In this document: in pieces, positions 10,931-20,313 of the stretch | Numbering within the stretch: the first letter of the stretch is position 1 | Layout: every line of letters begins with the position of its first letter | From: an uncultured Pelagibacteraceae bacterium | Lineage (GTDB): Bacteria; Pseudomonadota; Alphaproteobacteria; Pelagibacterales; Pelagibacteraceae | Reading direction: 5' to 3' | NCBI GenBank assembly: GCA_902534465.1 | Contig: CACAPU010000003.1 | Span: 1 to 64,000 of the forward strand | DNA length: 64,000 bases | Made by a program: the position numbers and the translations under genes | Notes under the pieces: generated by a model | The model's input: only the letters and a program-made list of their open reading frames with translations | Databases searched by the model: none | Told to the model about the DNA's origin: nothing

Positions 10931-11326
10931 ATGAAGCTAACTATACCTTACTATTTACATAAAGCTGGCGCGGGTTTTCCGTCCCCTGCCACAGACTATA
11001 TTGAGGAAGATATTGATTTAAATGTTCATTTAATCAAAAACGTTCCGGCAACTTTCATCATAAGAGTCCAGGGGAAATCAATGGTGGATGTGGGAATTAA
11101 TGATGGTGATCTATTAGTTGTTGATAAGAGTTTAACACCAAAAAATTTCTCAACAGTTATTGCAAATGTTCATGATGAACTAGTTGTTAAAAGTTTAGTT
11201 CAAGAAAGAGATAAAAAATTTTTAACATCAGGTTCTAAAGAATTTACAGATCGAATTTTAATTAATGAAGATGAAGATATATTTATTTGGGGAGTTGTAA
11301 CTTATGTCATCCATTCAGTATACTAA
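10931..11326 (+). CDS. umuD: UmuD-like S24 peptidase (SOS mutagenesis)
   Basis: AG cleavage region ([11 protein letters not shown]), GKSM serine motif, VVKSL lysine region; overlaps umuC. Confidence 0.9.
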   Translation: MKLTIPYYLHKAGAGFPSPATDYIEEDIDLNVHLIKNVPATFIIRVQGKSMVDVGINDGDLLVVDKSLTPKNFSTVIANVHDELVVKSLVQERDKKFLTSGSKEFTDRILINEDEDIFIWGVVTYVIHSVY

Positions 11327-12581
11327 AAAAATAGCACTTATTGATTGTAACTCTTTTTATGTTTCTTGCGAAAGATTATTTAATCCTAAAATAAGAAAAA
11401 AACCTGTTGTAGTTTTATCTAATAATGATGGTTGTATAATTTCAAGATCAACAGAAGCAAAGGCCTTAGGTATTAAAATGGGAGAGCCTTACTTCAAAGC
11501 AAAAGATATTATTATTAAAAATAAAGTTAACGTTTTTTCATCTAATTATTCTTTATATGGAGATTTATCCAGAAGAGTAATGAGAACATTAAAAAGATTT
11601 AACTCTGCTATCGAAGTATATTCTATCGATGAAGCATTTCTAGATTTATCAAATTTTTCAGATGATGAAGTTGAAAATGTCGGAAGAGAAATCAGAGAAA
11701 CAGTTTTAAAATGGACAGGTATTCCAACTAGTATTGGTATTGCTAAGACAAAAACTTTAAGCAAAGTTGCAAATCATATTGCAAAGAAAAAAAAGTCAGG
11801 TGTAACAAGTTTGATAGGAATTGAAAATATTGATCCAATACTAGAAAAAGTTGAAATTAATGATGTATGGGGTGTGGGAAGACAGTTAACAAAATTTTAT
11901 CACAAAAACGGAATTTATAACGCAAAACAATTAAAAAATAAGTCAAACACATGGATAAAGAAAAACTCTAATGTTTTGGGTTCAAGAACTGCAATGGAGT
12001 TAAGAGGAGTTCCTTGTATTGATTTAGAGACAACACAAACAAAAAGAAAAAGTTGCGTAGTATCTCGTTCTTTTGGTCAAAGAATTGAAAAATACCAAGA
12101 ATTAAAAGAAGCAGTTGCAAATTATTGTTTGAATGCGTCTGAAAAAATTAGATCTGAGTCTTTAATTGCAAAATCAATTACAGTTTTTGTTAGAACGAGT
12201 CCTTTTCAAAGTAGATTTGGATATTATTCAAACTCAAAAACAATAGATTTTGCAATTTCAACAAATAATAGTATTGAAATAGTTAAAACTGCTTTAGTTG
12301 CTTTAGACTCTATCTTTAAAAATGGTTACCGTTATCAAAAAGCAGGTGTGATGCTTACAGGTTTATCCAATGAAGATGGTAGTAAGAACCTATTTTCTTG
12401 TGAAAAAGACGAGAAAATAAAAGGTTTAATGAGGTCTATTGATAATACCAACTATCGATACGGAAGATCTACGCTAAGTCTTGCTAGTGCTGGTGTTCAA
12501 AAAAGATGGAACATGAGAAGAGAGCATTCTTCTAAAATAGATACAGCTGATTTTTACTTACTCCCAACGATTAGAGCCTAA
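11304..12581 (+). CDS. umuC: Y-family DNA polymerase V subunit UmuC
   Basis: [18 protein letters not shown] and [10 protein letters not shown] motifs, 425 aa. Confidence 0.95.
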   Translation: MSSIQYTKKIALIDCNSFYVSCERLFNPKIRKKPVVVLSNNDGCIISRSTEAKALGIKMGEPYFKAKDIIIKNKVNVFSSNYSLYGDLSRRVMRTLKRFNSAIEVYSIDEAFLDLSNFSDDEVENVGREIRETVLKWTGIPTSIGIAKTKTLSKVANHIAKKKKSGVTSLIGIENIDPILEKVEINDVWGVGRQLTKFYHKNGIYNAKQLKNKSNTWIKKNSNVLGSRTAMELRGVPCIDLETTQTKRKSCVVSRSFGQRIEKYQELKEAVANYCLNASEKIRSESLIAKSITVFVRTSPFQSRFGYYSNSKTIDFAISTNNSIEIVKTALVALDSIFKNGYRYQKAGVMLTGLSNEDGSKNLFSCEKDEKIKGLMRSIDNTNYRYGRSTLSLASAGVQKRWNMRREHSSKIDTADFYLLPTIRA

Positions 12582-13589
12582 TTAAAAAGGTCTAGGATTA
12601 TTTGGATAGCCAAGATTTTCACAAGTACCATCGTTATCTGCATCAGCTGGTTTGCAAAGTACAACTGCTGAAGCACCATGTACTTGGGATTGATTTTTAA
12701 GCTGGCCTGTTATTTCATCACATCCACTCCATAGTTCATCACAGGAATTTGCTTTACCCACATTAGAATAACGAATAATTGCGTCTTTTATTGTTAAACC
12801 TGCATCAGTAGCATATGTCATATAATTTCTATAAGGTCCAAATTTAAATCTCACACTAGTAGCACCACCTAAAACATCTCCGAAGTAACTAGATCTGAGC
12901 TTACCATCTATCCAAAAATGTAAAAATCCATCTTTAGACCATTTAGCATTAATCAAAATATTTACCCATTTACCTTTCAACGGAGAAAATTTTTGATCCA
13001 AATTAACTACATAATGATCAAAGAAAAATTGTTCATCAACTTCATTTTTTGAAACTCTATAATTTGGCCCATTGAACAACCAAGCAAAACTATTGTTATT
13101 TAAGTTATAAGAAGGGCCAACTGTTTTTTCACCTTTTCCATAAAGCATTTTAAAATCAAATAATGAGATATTATGTTTCTCGGTATCTACTTCATTTGGA
13201 ATAAAATAACCAACTCTATACCACTTTGTTTTTCCTTTTTTTGTAGTTTGCTTATATGGCTCCATAATTTGAAATCTCTGAGCAAAACCTGGGCTTCCCC
13301 ACCTACTCCAGTCCATTTCATCCCCTACATCTGAATAACTTAAATTAAATTCAATTCCTTTTTCCGCAACACCCATTCTATCTTCTAATTTATCAAAAAA
13401 TTTTATTAGACCTGGACGATTTGGAACATTTCTAAGATTAAAAACCATTTTATTTTTAGATTGATTTCTAAGAACATAATTTGCAAAATCTTTCCTCTCT
13501 TGCTTTTTCATATTTGTATGCCATTTACCAGCGTACGAATATGATGGAATTAACAAGAGAGATAGAAGAATGATTAAAATTTTTTTCAT
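12582..13589 (-). CDS. Secreted polysaccharide-lyase-like protein (heparin-lyase-type jelly-roll)
   Basis: Signal peptide; GKWVNILINAKWSKDGFLHFWIDGKL pattern. Confidence 0.6.
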   Translation of the reverse strand: MKKILIILLSLLLIPSYSYAGKWHTNMKKQERKDFANYVLRNQSKNKMVFNLRNVPNRPGLIKFFDKLEDRMGVAEKGIEFNLSYSDVGDEMDWSRWGSPGFAQRFQIMEPYKQTTKKGKTKWYRVGYFIPNEVDTEKHNISLFDFKMLYGKGEKTVGPSYNLNNNSFAWLFNGPNYRVSKNEVDEQFFFDHYVVNLDQKFSPLKGKWVNILINAKWSKDGFLHFWIDGKLRSSYFGDVLGGATSVRFKFGPYRNYMTYATDAGLTIKDAIIRYSNVGKANSCDELWSGCDEITGQLKNQSQVHGASAVVLCKPADADNDGTCENLGYPNNPRPF

Positions 13590-13592
13590 AAA

Positions 13593-14513
13593 TTATTTTG
13601 GTAAATTATTACAATCATGAAATAAGGCTGTTTTCTTACATTTTTTTCCACTTCTAAAAGAATCATAATAAGCAACTTGTGTTTTTACAGGAATTTTTCT
13701 TTTTCCATTGTAAATTCCAAAACGAAAACTAGGTCCCATTTTTTTTCCATCTTTTTTTCTTTTGAGCAACTTACCAAATGTTTTGCCTTTTGATTGATAA
13801 ACTAATTTATCATTAATCCATAAATCAATGAAACCATCCTCTTTATCAGTCCAATTTACGTTCATTAAAAAATCATGCCATTTGTTGTGCAAAGCCTTTG
13901 TAGGTATAATTAATTCTCTTCCATACCCTTCGCATTGGAGCACTCCATCTTTTTCAATTGTAACTCCTTCTCTTTCTAATTTGAACACTATTGGTATTTC
14001 GGGACAATCTTCATCAAAACCAGAAGAATTAACTCTATTCAATTGCTTAGTATAGTCACTTGGCATTTTAAATTGTCCTAAGATTGTATAGGCAGGTCTA
14101 ATATGATTTGTACCTTCGGGGATATACATAGACCATGCATACCAAACATTTCCTATATGCCCTTTTGCACTAGATGGATAATTTCCTTCAAAAATAACTT
14201 CACTCCGTCCAGCTTTATTAGATCTATCACAATCTCGTCGATGGCAATCACCATCTCTCATTTCAAAACGTAATGAATATTTTCCATCTCTAACAATTTT
14301 TGTCTCATATCTTAAATTCCAAGGATTTGGCGCAATACGTCCATGTGTTTCAATTTTACCCCATGATCCTGTTTTCTCTGGCCATTTTATAAATTTCGAG
14401 TGTTTAAAAACATAATTTTCATCTAAATATTTTTTAGGCGGATCTTTTGCTTGAGCAAAAGATGATAAAATTAAAATAAAAAAGATAATTAAAAGTTTTT
14501 TCATTTTATACAA
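13593..14513 (-). CDS. Secreted polysaccharide-lyase-like protein (heparin-lyase-type jelly-roll)
   Basis: Signal peptide; RSEVIFEG..., KWHDFLMNVNWTDKEDGFIDLWINDKLVYQSKG. Confidence 0.65.
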   Translation of the reverse strand: MYKMKKLLIIFFILILSSFAQAKDPPKKYLDENYVFKHSKFIKWPEKTGSWGKIETHGRIAPNPWNLRYETKIVRDGKYSLRFEMRDGDCHRRDCDRSNKAGRSEVIFEGNYPSSAKGHIGNVWYAWSMYIPEGTNHIRPAYTILGQFKMPSDYTKQLNRVNSSGFDEDCPEIPIVFKLEREGVTIEKDGVLQCEGYGRELIIPTKALHNKWHDFLMNVNWTDKEDGFIDLWINDKLVYQSKGKTFGKLLKRKKDGKKMGPSFRFGIYNGKRKIPVKTQVAYYDSFRSGKKCKKTALFHDCNNLPK

Positions 14514-15634
14514 TTAGCATTAAATCCAATTAGATTGTCTATGCCATACTTTGGTCTTTTGGCTAAATAAGTAATATCTTTTTCATGTTTTATTCCAGTT
14601 ACCATTTCCATTAAGGTATCAATAGCTAAAGCCTCTTGATGTGTGTGCTTTCTAGCATTATGTTTTTTATATTGATTATTTTTTTGCTTACCATCGTATT
14701 TTCTTGAGGAGAAACTTTCATAATCAGTGATCCCTAAATTTAATACTTCTGCTGCTTTAGTAATTCTATTCATAACTAAGTCTGGAACTTTAGCCCCCCA
14801 ATTTTTAGCTAAATAGATGTAACCTAAAGCTGAATTTAAACCATAAGAGTGATACCATAAGGCTCGAAACCCTCTAAAAGAATTATTATTGATATAGCCA
14901 TCATCATAAAACACTTCCTCTATATTTTTAAATCTAAAATTGAATTCTTTTGCTGCTAGTTTTTTATTGTTTGTCCAATGAGCATAAGCTAAGTTTGGAA
15001 TTCCTCCGTTTCCCATTGCATAAAATCCTTTTTCTTTCTCTAAAAATTCTTCAGGCTTAATAAATTTTTTATGCATTTTTTTAATATACTTGTTAACAAT
15101 TTTAATTTCTTTATCACTTAAGTAATCTTTAAGATAAATTGCTATCAGCAAATAATTTGTAAAAGCATCCCTTGCAAATTCATATGCATGATACCAGCAA
15201 GGTGCCTCGGGATTTCCATCTTTCCAACATTTTGGTTTCTTTTTTAACTCTTCTTTACCGATTGTATCTAGTAAAACATTTGCTTTAGCTATTTTAATCA
15301 ATATTCCTTTAGCGGCATCAATGTCAGTTTTATCATTATTACCAATTGCATTATGGGTAGCAACAGCATATGAGCTCATTGGACCAGTTAGATTTAGGTG
15401 ATTTACACTTCTAGAATTACCCAGCGCCCATTCACTCATCCAATCTAAACGTATTAAGCTTTCAATTCTAGCTTTTTTATACTTAGATTTAAAAGTCTCA
15501 CCACCCACATATGAGCATGATTTAATCTTATCTATATAAAAATGTTTAGGAAAAGATATATCTTTAGATTTAACTTTTGCTTCAGCAGATAAACATAAAA
15601 ATATACTAAATAAAATTAAGAAAATTTTTTTCAT
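14501..15634 (-). CDS. Secreted alginate-lyase-like (alpha-helical barrel) protein
   Basis: Signal peptide; NHLNLTGPMSSYAVATHNAIGN, NNNSFRGFRALWYHSYGLNSALGYIYLAKNWG; family assigned by resemblance only. Confidence 0.5.
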   Translation of the reverse strand: MKKIFLILFSIFLCLSAEAKVKSKDISFPKHFYIDKIKSCSYVGGETFKSKYKKARIESLIRLDWMSEWALGNSRSVNHLNLTGPMSSYAVATHNAIGNNDKTDIDAAKGILIKIAKANVLLDTIGKEELKKKPKCWKDGNPEAPCWYHAYEFARDAFTNYLLIAIYLKDYLSDKEIKIVNKYIKKMHKKFIKPEEFLEKEKGFYAMGNGGIPNLAYAHWTNNKKLAAKEFNFRFKNIEEVFYDDGYINNNSFRGFRALWYHSYGLNSALGYIYLAKNWGAKVPDLVMNRITKAAEVLNLGITDYESFSSRKYDGKQKNNQYKKHNARKHTHQEALAIDTLMEMVTGIKHEKDITYLAKRPKYGIDNLIGFNANCIK

Positions 15635-16791
15635 TAAATTTTAAATAATTTGTCAGATAAATCTTGGAGTTTATCTCCCCAGAAAACTTCTTTTTGGACT
15701 CTTTTAAAATCTGTATCAAAAACTGTAGACATAGCTGATGCATAGACAGATCTAGCATCAATTGTTGAATTTAAATCTCTTCCTTCAAATAATTCCTTTC
15801 GCTTAAGTCCTGGCCAGTCTGTATAAACTTGAGATTTTTTTAAAAGACCACCTGCCATAAAAATTGCAGATCCATAACCATGCTCTGTTCCACGTCCTCC
15901 ATTTTGTTCGATTGTTCTGCCAAATTCTGTTAGGGTTAAGACTAAAGTATTTTCAATTTCTGGTCCTAGACCTTTCTCTAAACTTTTAAAAATTGAGTCC
16001 ATTTCAATTAAGCTATCTGAATGAGAACCATTTACTCCGCCTTGTGCAGCATGTGTATCGAAACCATCAACTTCAAAAACAGCAACTCTTGGACCATTAA
16101 TTTTTTTTAATTCTAAACCTGCTTTATAAGCTAAAGACGAATTTTTACGAGACATCGAAGTACCACCGCTACTCATCATAGATCTATTAGCAATTATTTC
16201 CATCATGTTAGCTAAATCATGTTCGGATTTATCTGCATAAACTGATTTCAAAAGTTGCAAAAGTTCTGTTCTTGGAAGTCTTTTTTTTGAAGGGTAAAAA
16301 TTATCGTTACTAGGAATTCCTCTAAGAAGTAAAGGCATTGGTAAAGCTAATGCTAGACCATCACCTTTTAATTCTGCTAATTTCATTCCTCTTCCCAACC
16401 AACCAGATTTTATGGAGTAAGGTATATGACCTCCTGTTTCCATTAAATTTTGACCGTCAAAATGTGATCTTTTTGTATATGGAATATTGGTTGCATGAAC
16501 TATTGCTCCCAGATTATTTTGCCACAAATTATGAAAATTCTTTAGTTTGGGATGAAGTGCGAAATCAGAATTTAACTTTATTGTTTCATCTAAAATCAAA
16601 TCTTTTCTTCTTTTCTCAAAATTCTTATCTCCTATTATCGGAACAGCACATAAACCATCCATTCCACCTCTTAACATTATAACTACAAGATTTTTTTTCT
16701 TGTCTGTATTTGCTAAAACTGGAAAATTAAAACCAGCCAAAAATAACGTAGTGGCTGATCCTTTTAAAAAATTTCTTCTTGATATCTTCAT
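15634..16791 (-). CDS. DUF1501 protein with Tat signal
   Basis: MKISRRNFLKGSATTLFLAGF twin-arginine leader; VVIMLRGGMDGLCAVPI; EFGRTIEQNGGRGTEHGYG. Confidence 0.85.
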   Translation of the reverse strand: MKISRRNFLKGSATTLFLAGFNFPVLANTDKKKNLVVIMLRGGMDGLCAVPIIGDKNFEKRRKDLILDETIKLNSDFALHPKLKNFHNLWQNNLGAIVHATNIPYTKRSHFDGQNLMETGGHIPYSIKSGWLGRGMKLAELKGDGLALALPMPLLLRGIPSNDNFYPSKKRLPRTELLQLLKSVYADKSEHDLANMMEIIANRSMMSSGGTSMSRKNSSLAYKAGLELKKINGPRVAVFEVDGFDTHAAQGGVNGSHSDSLIEMDSIFKSLEKGLGPEIENTLVLTLTEFGRTIEQNGGRGTEHGYGSAIFMAGGLLKKSQVYTDWPGLKRKELFEGRDLNSTIDARSVYASAMSTVFDTDFKRVQKEVFWGDKLQDLSDKLFKI

Positions 16792-18215
16792 GATTTAAGC
16801 GTCTCCGGTAAATTAAATAAAATAACATGTTTATGAACAAGCTCTTTATGCTGATTTATAATTTGTAAAATTTCACTTGGATTATCATAATTTTTTTCAA
16901 TCATTTCTTCATAAAATTCAGTTGTCTGTGACTTGCCTGACTTTTTGTAATAAGCTTCTCTTGCATAAACCAGTCTTCTAATTAGTAATTCTGGTGACAT
17001 CCAATCCTCTGAAATATCTGACCATCCATTTGGTTGTTTTGCTAAATAAGGATGTTGTCCAAGCTCATCCATCAATCTTTCTAAGGCTCTTTGATCTTTA
17101 ATCGGTTTATTTCCAAGTTGATAAAGATCCATAAATGAAGGAGATGGGATTAAATCAACATCAGCCATTTTGCTCATTTGCAATAACCAGTTTTCTGGAT
17201 TCTGAAATTTATTATATTTATCAGAATAATTAAAAGCAACTTCTATAGCAGCTTTGTGAACCTCTGGTAAAAAACCATCTGATTTTTCCCAAGCTTTTAT
17301 AATTGGTTCCATCATTTCTTGAGTTGGGTTATCTGTAATTAAATATCTACATAACTTCATTGCAATAAATTTTCTACAAGAAGGGTGATTAACAAGATCT
17401 GTAATTGCAACTGATAAACTTTTTCTACCTCTTTTATATTTTTTACCTAAAACTATTTTAGTACCTGGCTCATGGGCGTCAGGGTTGAAATGGACATCGC
17501 CAGTCTCTAATCTTCTCTTTCCCCACTTAGGTCTCCAACCACTCATTATATATGCCATTTGGATTACATCTTCTTGTGTATATCCACAATCTGGGGAAAC
17601 AGTGTGAAGTTCAAGAAGTTCCCTTGCATGATTTTCATTTACACCTTTCGTCTTCCCCTTCTCTCTGGCCCATTGAGCCTCTTGGCTCTTGGGTCCTATG
17701 TTCTGTTCATTGTCTAAATGATGTATCATAGACCAACCAATGGTTGCCTCTTGAGCCATTTTTTCAAAATTTTGATTCATGTTGGCTCTAATTATCTCTC
17801 TCTGATATGCACCTGTAGTATATTGTGCTAAAAAATCTTTTTCACTGATTGCGAAATGATTACCCCAAAAATACCAAAGTTTTGCTAAAACTGGTGATGT
17901 ACTTTTTAATGCTTCAGAATATCTAATACAAAGTTCAAGGTTCCACCAAAATTTTTGTCCAGTTGCATGCCTTAACTTATTTTTTTCTCTTTTGTAGCCA
18001 TCTTTATCATTTTTAAATTTTTTTCTTAAAACTTTTCTATCTCCATAAACGTAATCTCGATAATAATTTCTAAGTTCTTTCTCTGGTAAAATTTTTCCCT
18101 TCCAAGAAAATTCCGGAATATCGTTCAATTGGTTCTTGGCCCATTCTAATGGATCAGAGGGTACTTTTTCATCAGGTCCTAAACCAAAAGCAACTTTACG
18201 ATAAAAATTTTTCAT
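16788..18215 (-). CDS. DUF1800 protein
   Basis: NQNFEKMAQEATIGWSMIHHLDN...NENHARELLELHTVSPDCGYTQEDV; 4-bp overlap with the DUF1501 gene. Confidence 0.85.
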   Translation of the reverse strand: MKNFYRKVAFGLGPDEKVPSDPLEWAKNQLNDIPEFSWKGKILPEKELRNYYRDYVYGDRKVLRKKFKNDKDGYKREKNKLRHATGQKFWWNLELCIRYSEALKSTSPVLAKLWYFWGNHFAISEKDFLAQYTTGAYQREIIRANMNQNFEKMAQEATIGWSMIHHLDNEQNIGPKSQEAQWAREKGKTKGVNENHARELLELHTVSPDCGYTQEDVIQMAYIMSGWRPKWGKRRLETGDVHFNPDAHEPGTKIVLGKKYKRGRKSLSVAITDLVNHPSCRKFIAMKLCRYLITDNPTQEMMEPIIKAWEKSDGFLPEVHKAAIEVAFNYSDKYNKFQNPENWLLQMSKMADVDLIPSPSFMDLYQLGNKPIKDQRALERLMDELGQHPYLAKQPNGWSDISEDWMSPELLIRRLVYAREAYYKKSGKSQTTEFYEEMIEKNYDNPSEILQIINQHKELVHKHVILFNLPETLKS

Positions 18216-19282
18216 TATTTGTCTTTTTTTTCTATCAATTTAAAAAGTTTTTCTTTTGTTTTTGCAATAGCAACTGCATCAGCCCAAACGGTTGAATCTT
18301 GGGAAGTATTTTTATCAATTGCCGTTTGAGCACCATTTATATAAAGTCCAGAGGCAATAAAACAATTTAACCTTTTTTTTGTAGCTGTTCGCCCTGTATA
18401 ATCAACTATTGGTTTCTCATTACCGTCAATCCAAACTCTAAATCTTCCTTTTTCACTTTTTGTAGAGTTTATCAAATGTATTGTGACACTTGTCCATTCA
18501 TCTGCACCGTTATATTCATTAACTTTAAATCTTTTTAGTAACCAATGTTTTTCATATGGTTCTGAAAATTGTAAATTTGCTTTTAGTTGACCTTTTTTAT
18601 AGGTAATCATAAAAGTTATAGTGTCACCTTTGGGATGACATTGCATTATATGGAAATTTCTTGATTTGTTGAATGGGAATAAAATATTTCTTACTGGTTT
18701 AGTTGCAAAATGTATCCAGGCTTCTCCACCTTCTTTTGATAAAAGCTTAGTCCATTTTCGTTTATCTCTAGATTCATTATGTATTGAACCCATATGATGA
18801 TCACACTCTCTAAATTCCCAGTATTGTGGATTACAATTTTCATATGAACCTGTAATTTGATAAAATTCTTCTCCATGCCACGCATGATTTTTTGATTTTA
18901 TCAATCCCATTTCACCATTCTCTATAATATCTCCTCCAATTACAGAAAAGGCAGCCTGGTTAAGTTTTTTCTTACCACTTTTCCAATTCCAATTTCCACC
19001 TACTTTAATTCCAAGAATTGGCATTTGCTTTTTTTTTATTCTTAAACCATCAATTCCTGTATGGAATGCAGCTATATTGTGATAAAAATTTTTCTTGTCT
19101 TTGATCCAATATTTTTTATCAATCCAATCTTTCCCGCTAACTCCAACTTTTTTCATTTGTTTAATTTCTTTATATTGCTTTTGCTCTTCTTTAGAATAAT
19201 CACTTAAATTTATTGCCAGGGATTTGTTAAATTGAAATAAACAAAAAAAGAAAATTAAAAAAAACGAATATACTGGTTTCAT
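18215..19282 (-). CDS. Secreted polysaccharide-lyase-like protein (third jelly-roll paralogue)
   Basis: Signal peptide; DEWTSVTIHLINSTKSEKGRFRVWIDGNEKPIVDYTG; AFHTGIDGLR. Confidence 0.55.
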   Translation of the reverse strand: MKPVYSFFLIFFFCLFQFNKSLAINLSDYSKEEQKQYKEIKQMKKVGVSGKDWIDKKYWIKDKKNFYHNIAAFHTGIDGLRIKKKQMPILGIKVGGNWNWKSGKKKLNQAAFSVIGGDIIENGEMGLIKSKNHAWHGEEFYQITGSYENCNPQYWEFRECDHHMGSIHNESRDKRKWTKLLSKEGGEAWIHFATKPVRNILFPFNKSRNFHIMQCHPKGDTITFMITYKKGQLKANLQFSEPYEKHWLLKRFKVNEYNGADEWTSVTIHLINSTKSEKGRFRVWIDGNEKPIVDYTGRTATKKRLNCFIASGLYINGAQTAIDKNTSQDSTVWADAVAIAKTKEKLFKLIEKKDK

Positions 19283-19318
19283 TAAATTAAATTAATTTCA
19301 GAATTATTATAAAATAGC

Positions 19319-20191
19319 CTACTTTAAAATGTCAATATCTGAAATATTTGTTAAAGAATTATTAAACTCAGCCATATTTTCTCTTCCTGATATTTTTAAA
19401 ATAACTAGACCAAAAATAATGATTAGCGCTAAAGGTATAGCTGTAATTACACTTAAATATTCAGCAATTATTACCAAATATATTGCATAAAATGCTATTG
19501 ATCTAAAAATCACTGAAGATTTAAATACTGCAATAATTGCTAGGGAATGTTTTATTAAATTAATGAAACTCATTTTTGAGGGACCAAAATATCTAGAACC
19601 TCTTATTGATGGAGAATTAATTAAATTATTTTCTATTTTTGCTAATGATCCAGAAAAACTACTCCAAGTTGCTTTCTCGTCAATTAATTTCTTAACAGTT
19701 TCTTTTGTAAGACATGTGAAATTTCCAAATTTTATAAATTTTCCTGTAAATGTATATGTAATTATTTTGTGTAAAAAATAACAAATTTTAAAAATTAAAC
19801 CCTCTGATCTTTTAACTCTTTCTCCAACAATACTTTTGTGAGGATTATCCTTAATCTTTTCTACAAAGTTTTTTATCTCTTCTGGCCTGTCTTCTCCATC
19901 ACCATCCATAGGTATTACATAATCAAAATCCTCATTTTCTGAAATATGTTTTAGTCCAGCAGCAATGCATCTTGCGTGACCCTTGTTATTTCTCATATTT
20001 ATTAACTTTATTGACTTAATCTTATTTAAATTTTTATTTTCTAAATTTTTTTCTTCAGTTGATGCATCATTAATTAAAATAATTGAAAATGAAGCATTTA
20101 AATCAGAAATATTGCTATTAATTTCTTCAAGTAATATTGATGTAGATCTAAAGTCATTAAATACTGGAATTAATATTATAATATTCATCAA
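19319..20191 (-). CDS. Family 2 glycosyltransferase (DPM-like)
   Basis: IIILIPVFNDF...ILINDAS...VIPMDGDGEDRPEEI plus C-terminal TM helices; ATG at 20188 is the likelier start. Confidence 0.85.
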   Translation of the reverse strand: MMNIIILIPVFNDFRSTSILLEEINSNISDLNASFSIILINDASTEEKNLENKNLNKIKSIKLINMRNNKGHARCIAAGLKHISENEDFDYVIPMDGDGEDRPEEIKNFVEKIKDNPHKSIVGERVKRSEGLIFKICYFLHKIITYTFTGKFIKFGNFTCLTKETVKKLIDEKATWSSFSGSLAKIENNLINSPSIRGSRYFGPSKMSFINLIKHSLAIIAVFKSSVIFRSIAFYAIYLVIIAEYLSVITAIPLALIIIFGLVILKISGRENMAEFNNSLTNISDIDILK

Positions 20192-20313
20192 CTTACTGAG
20201 CCTATTAATCTAAACAAAGAGGCAAAAAAACCATATCCTGAAAGTTCTATTAAAGCAATTATTCCAATAATGAATAAAAGTTTTTTATTTTTTTCGTTTA
20301 ATTGAAATTTCAT
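20188..20313 (-). CDS. 41-aa single-TM small protein, TGATG-coupled to the glycosyltransferase
   Basis: Manual translation MKFQLNEKNKKLLFIIGIIALIELSGYGFFASLFRLIGSVS*; absent from the ORF track (all listed ORFs are 60 aa or longer). Confidence 0.55.
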   Translation of the reverse strand: MKFQLNEKNKKLLFIIGIIALIELSGYGFFASLFRLIGSVS

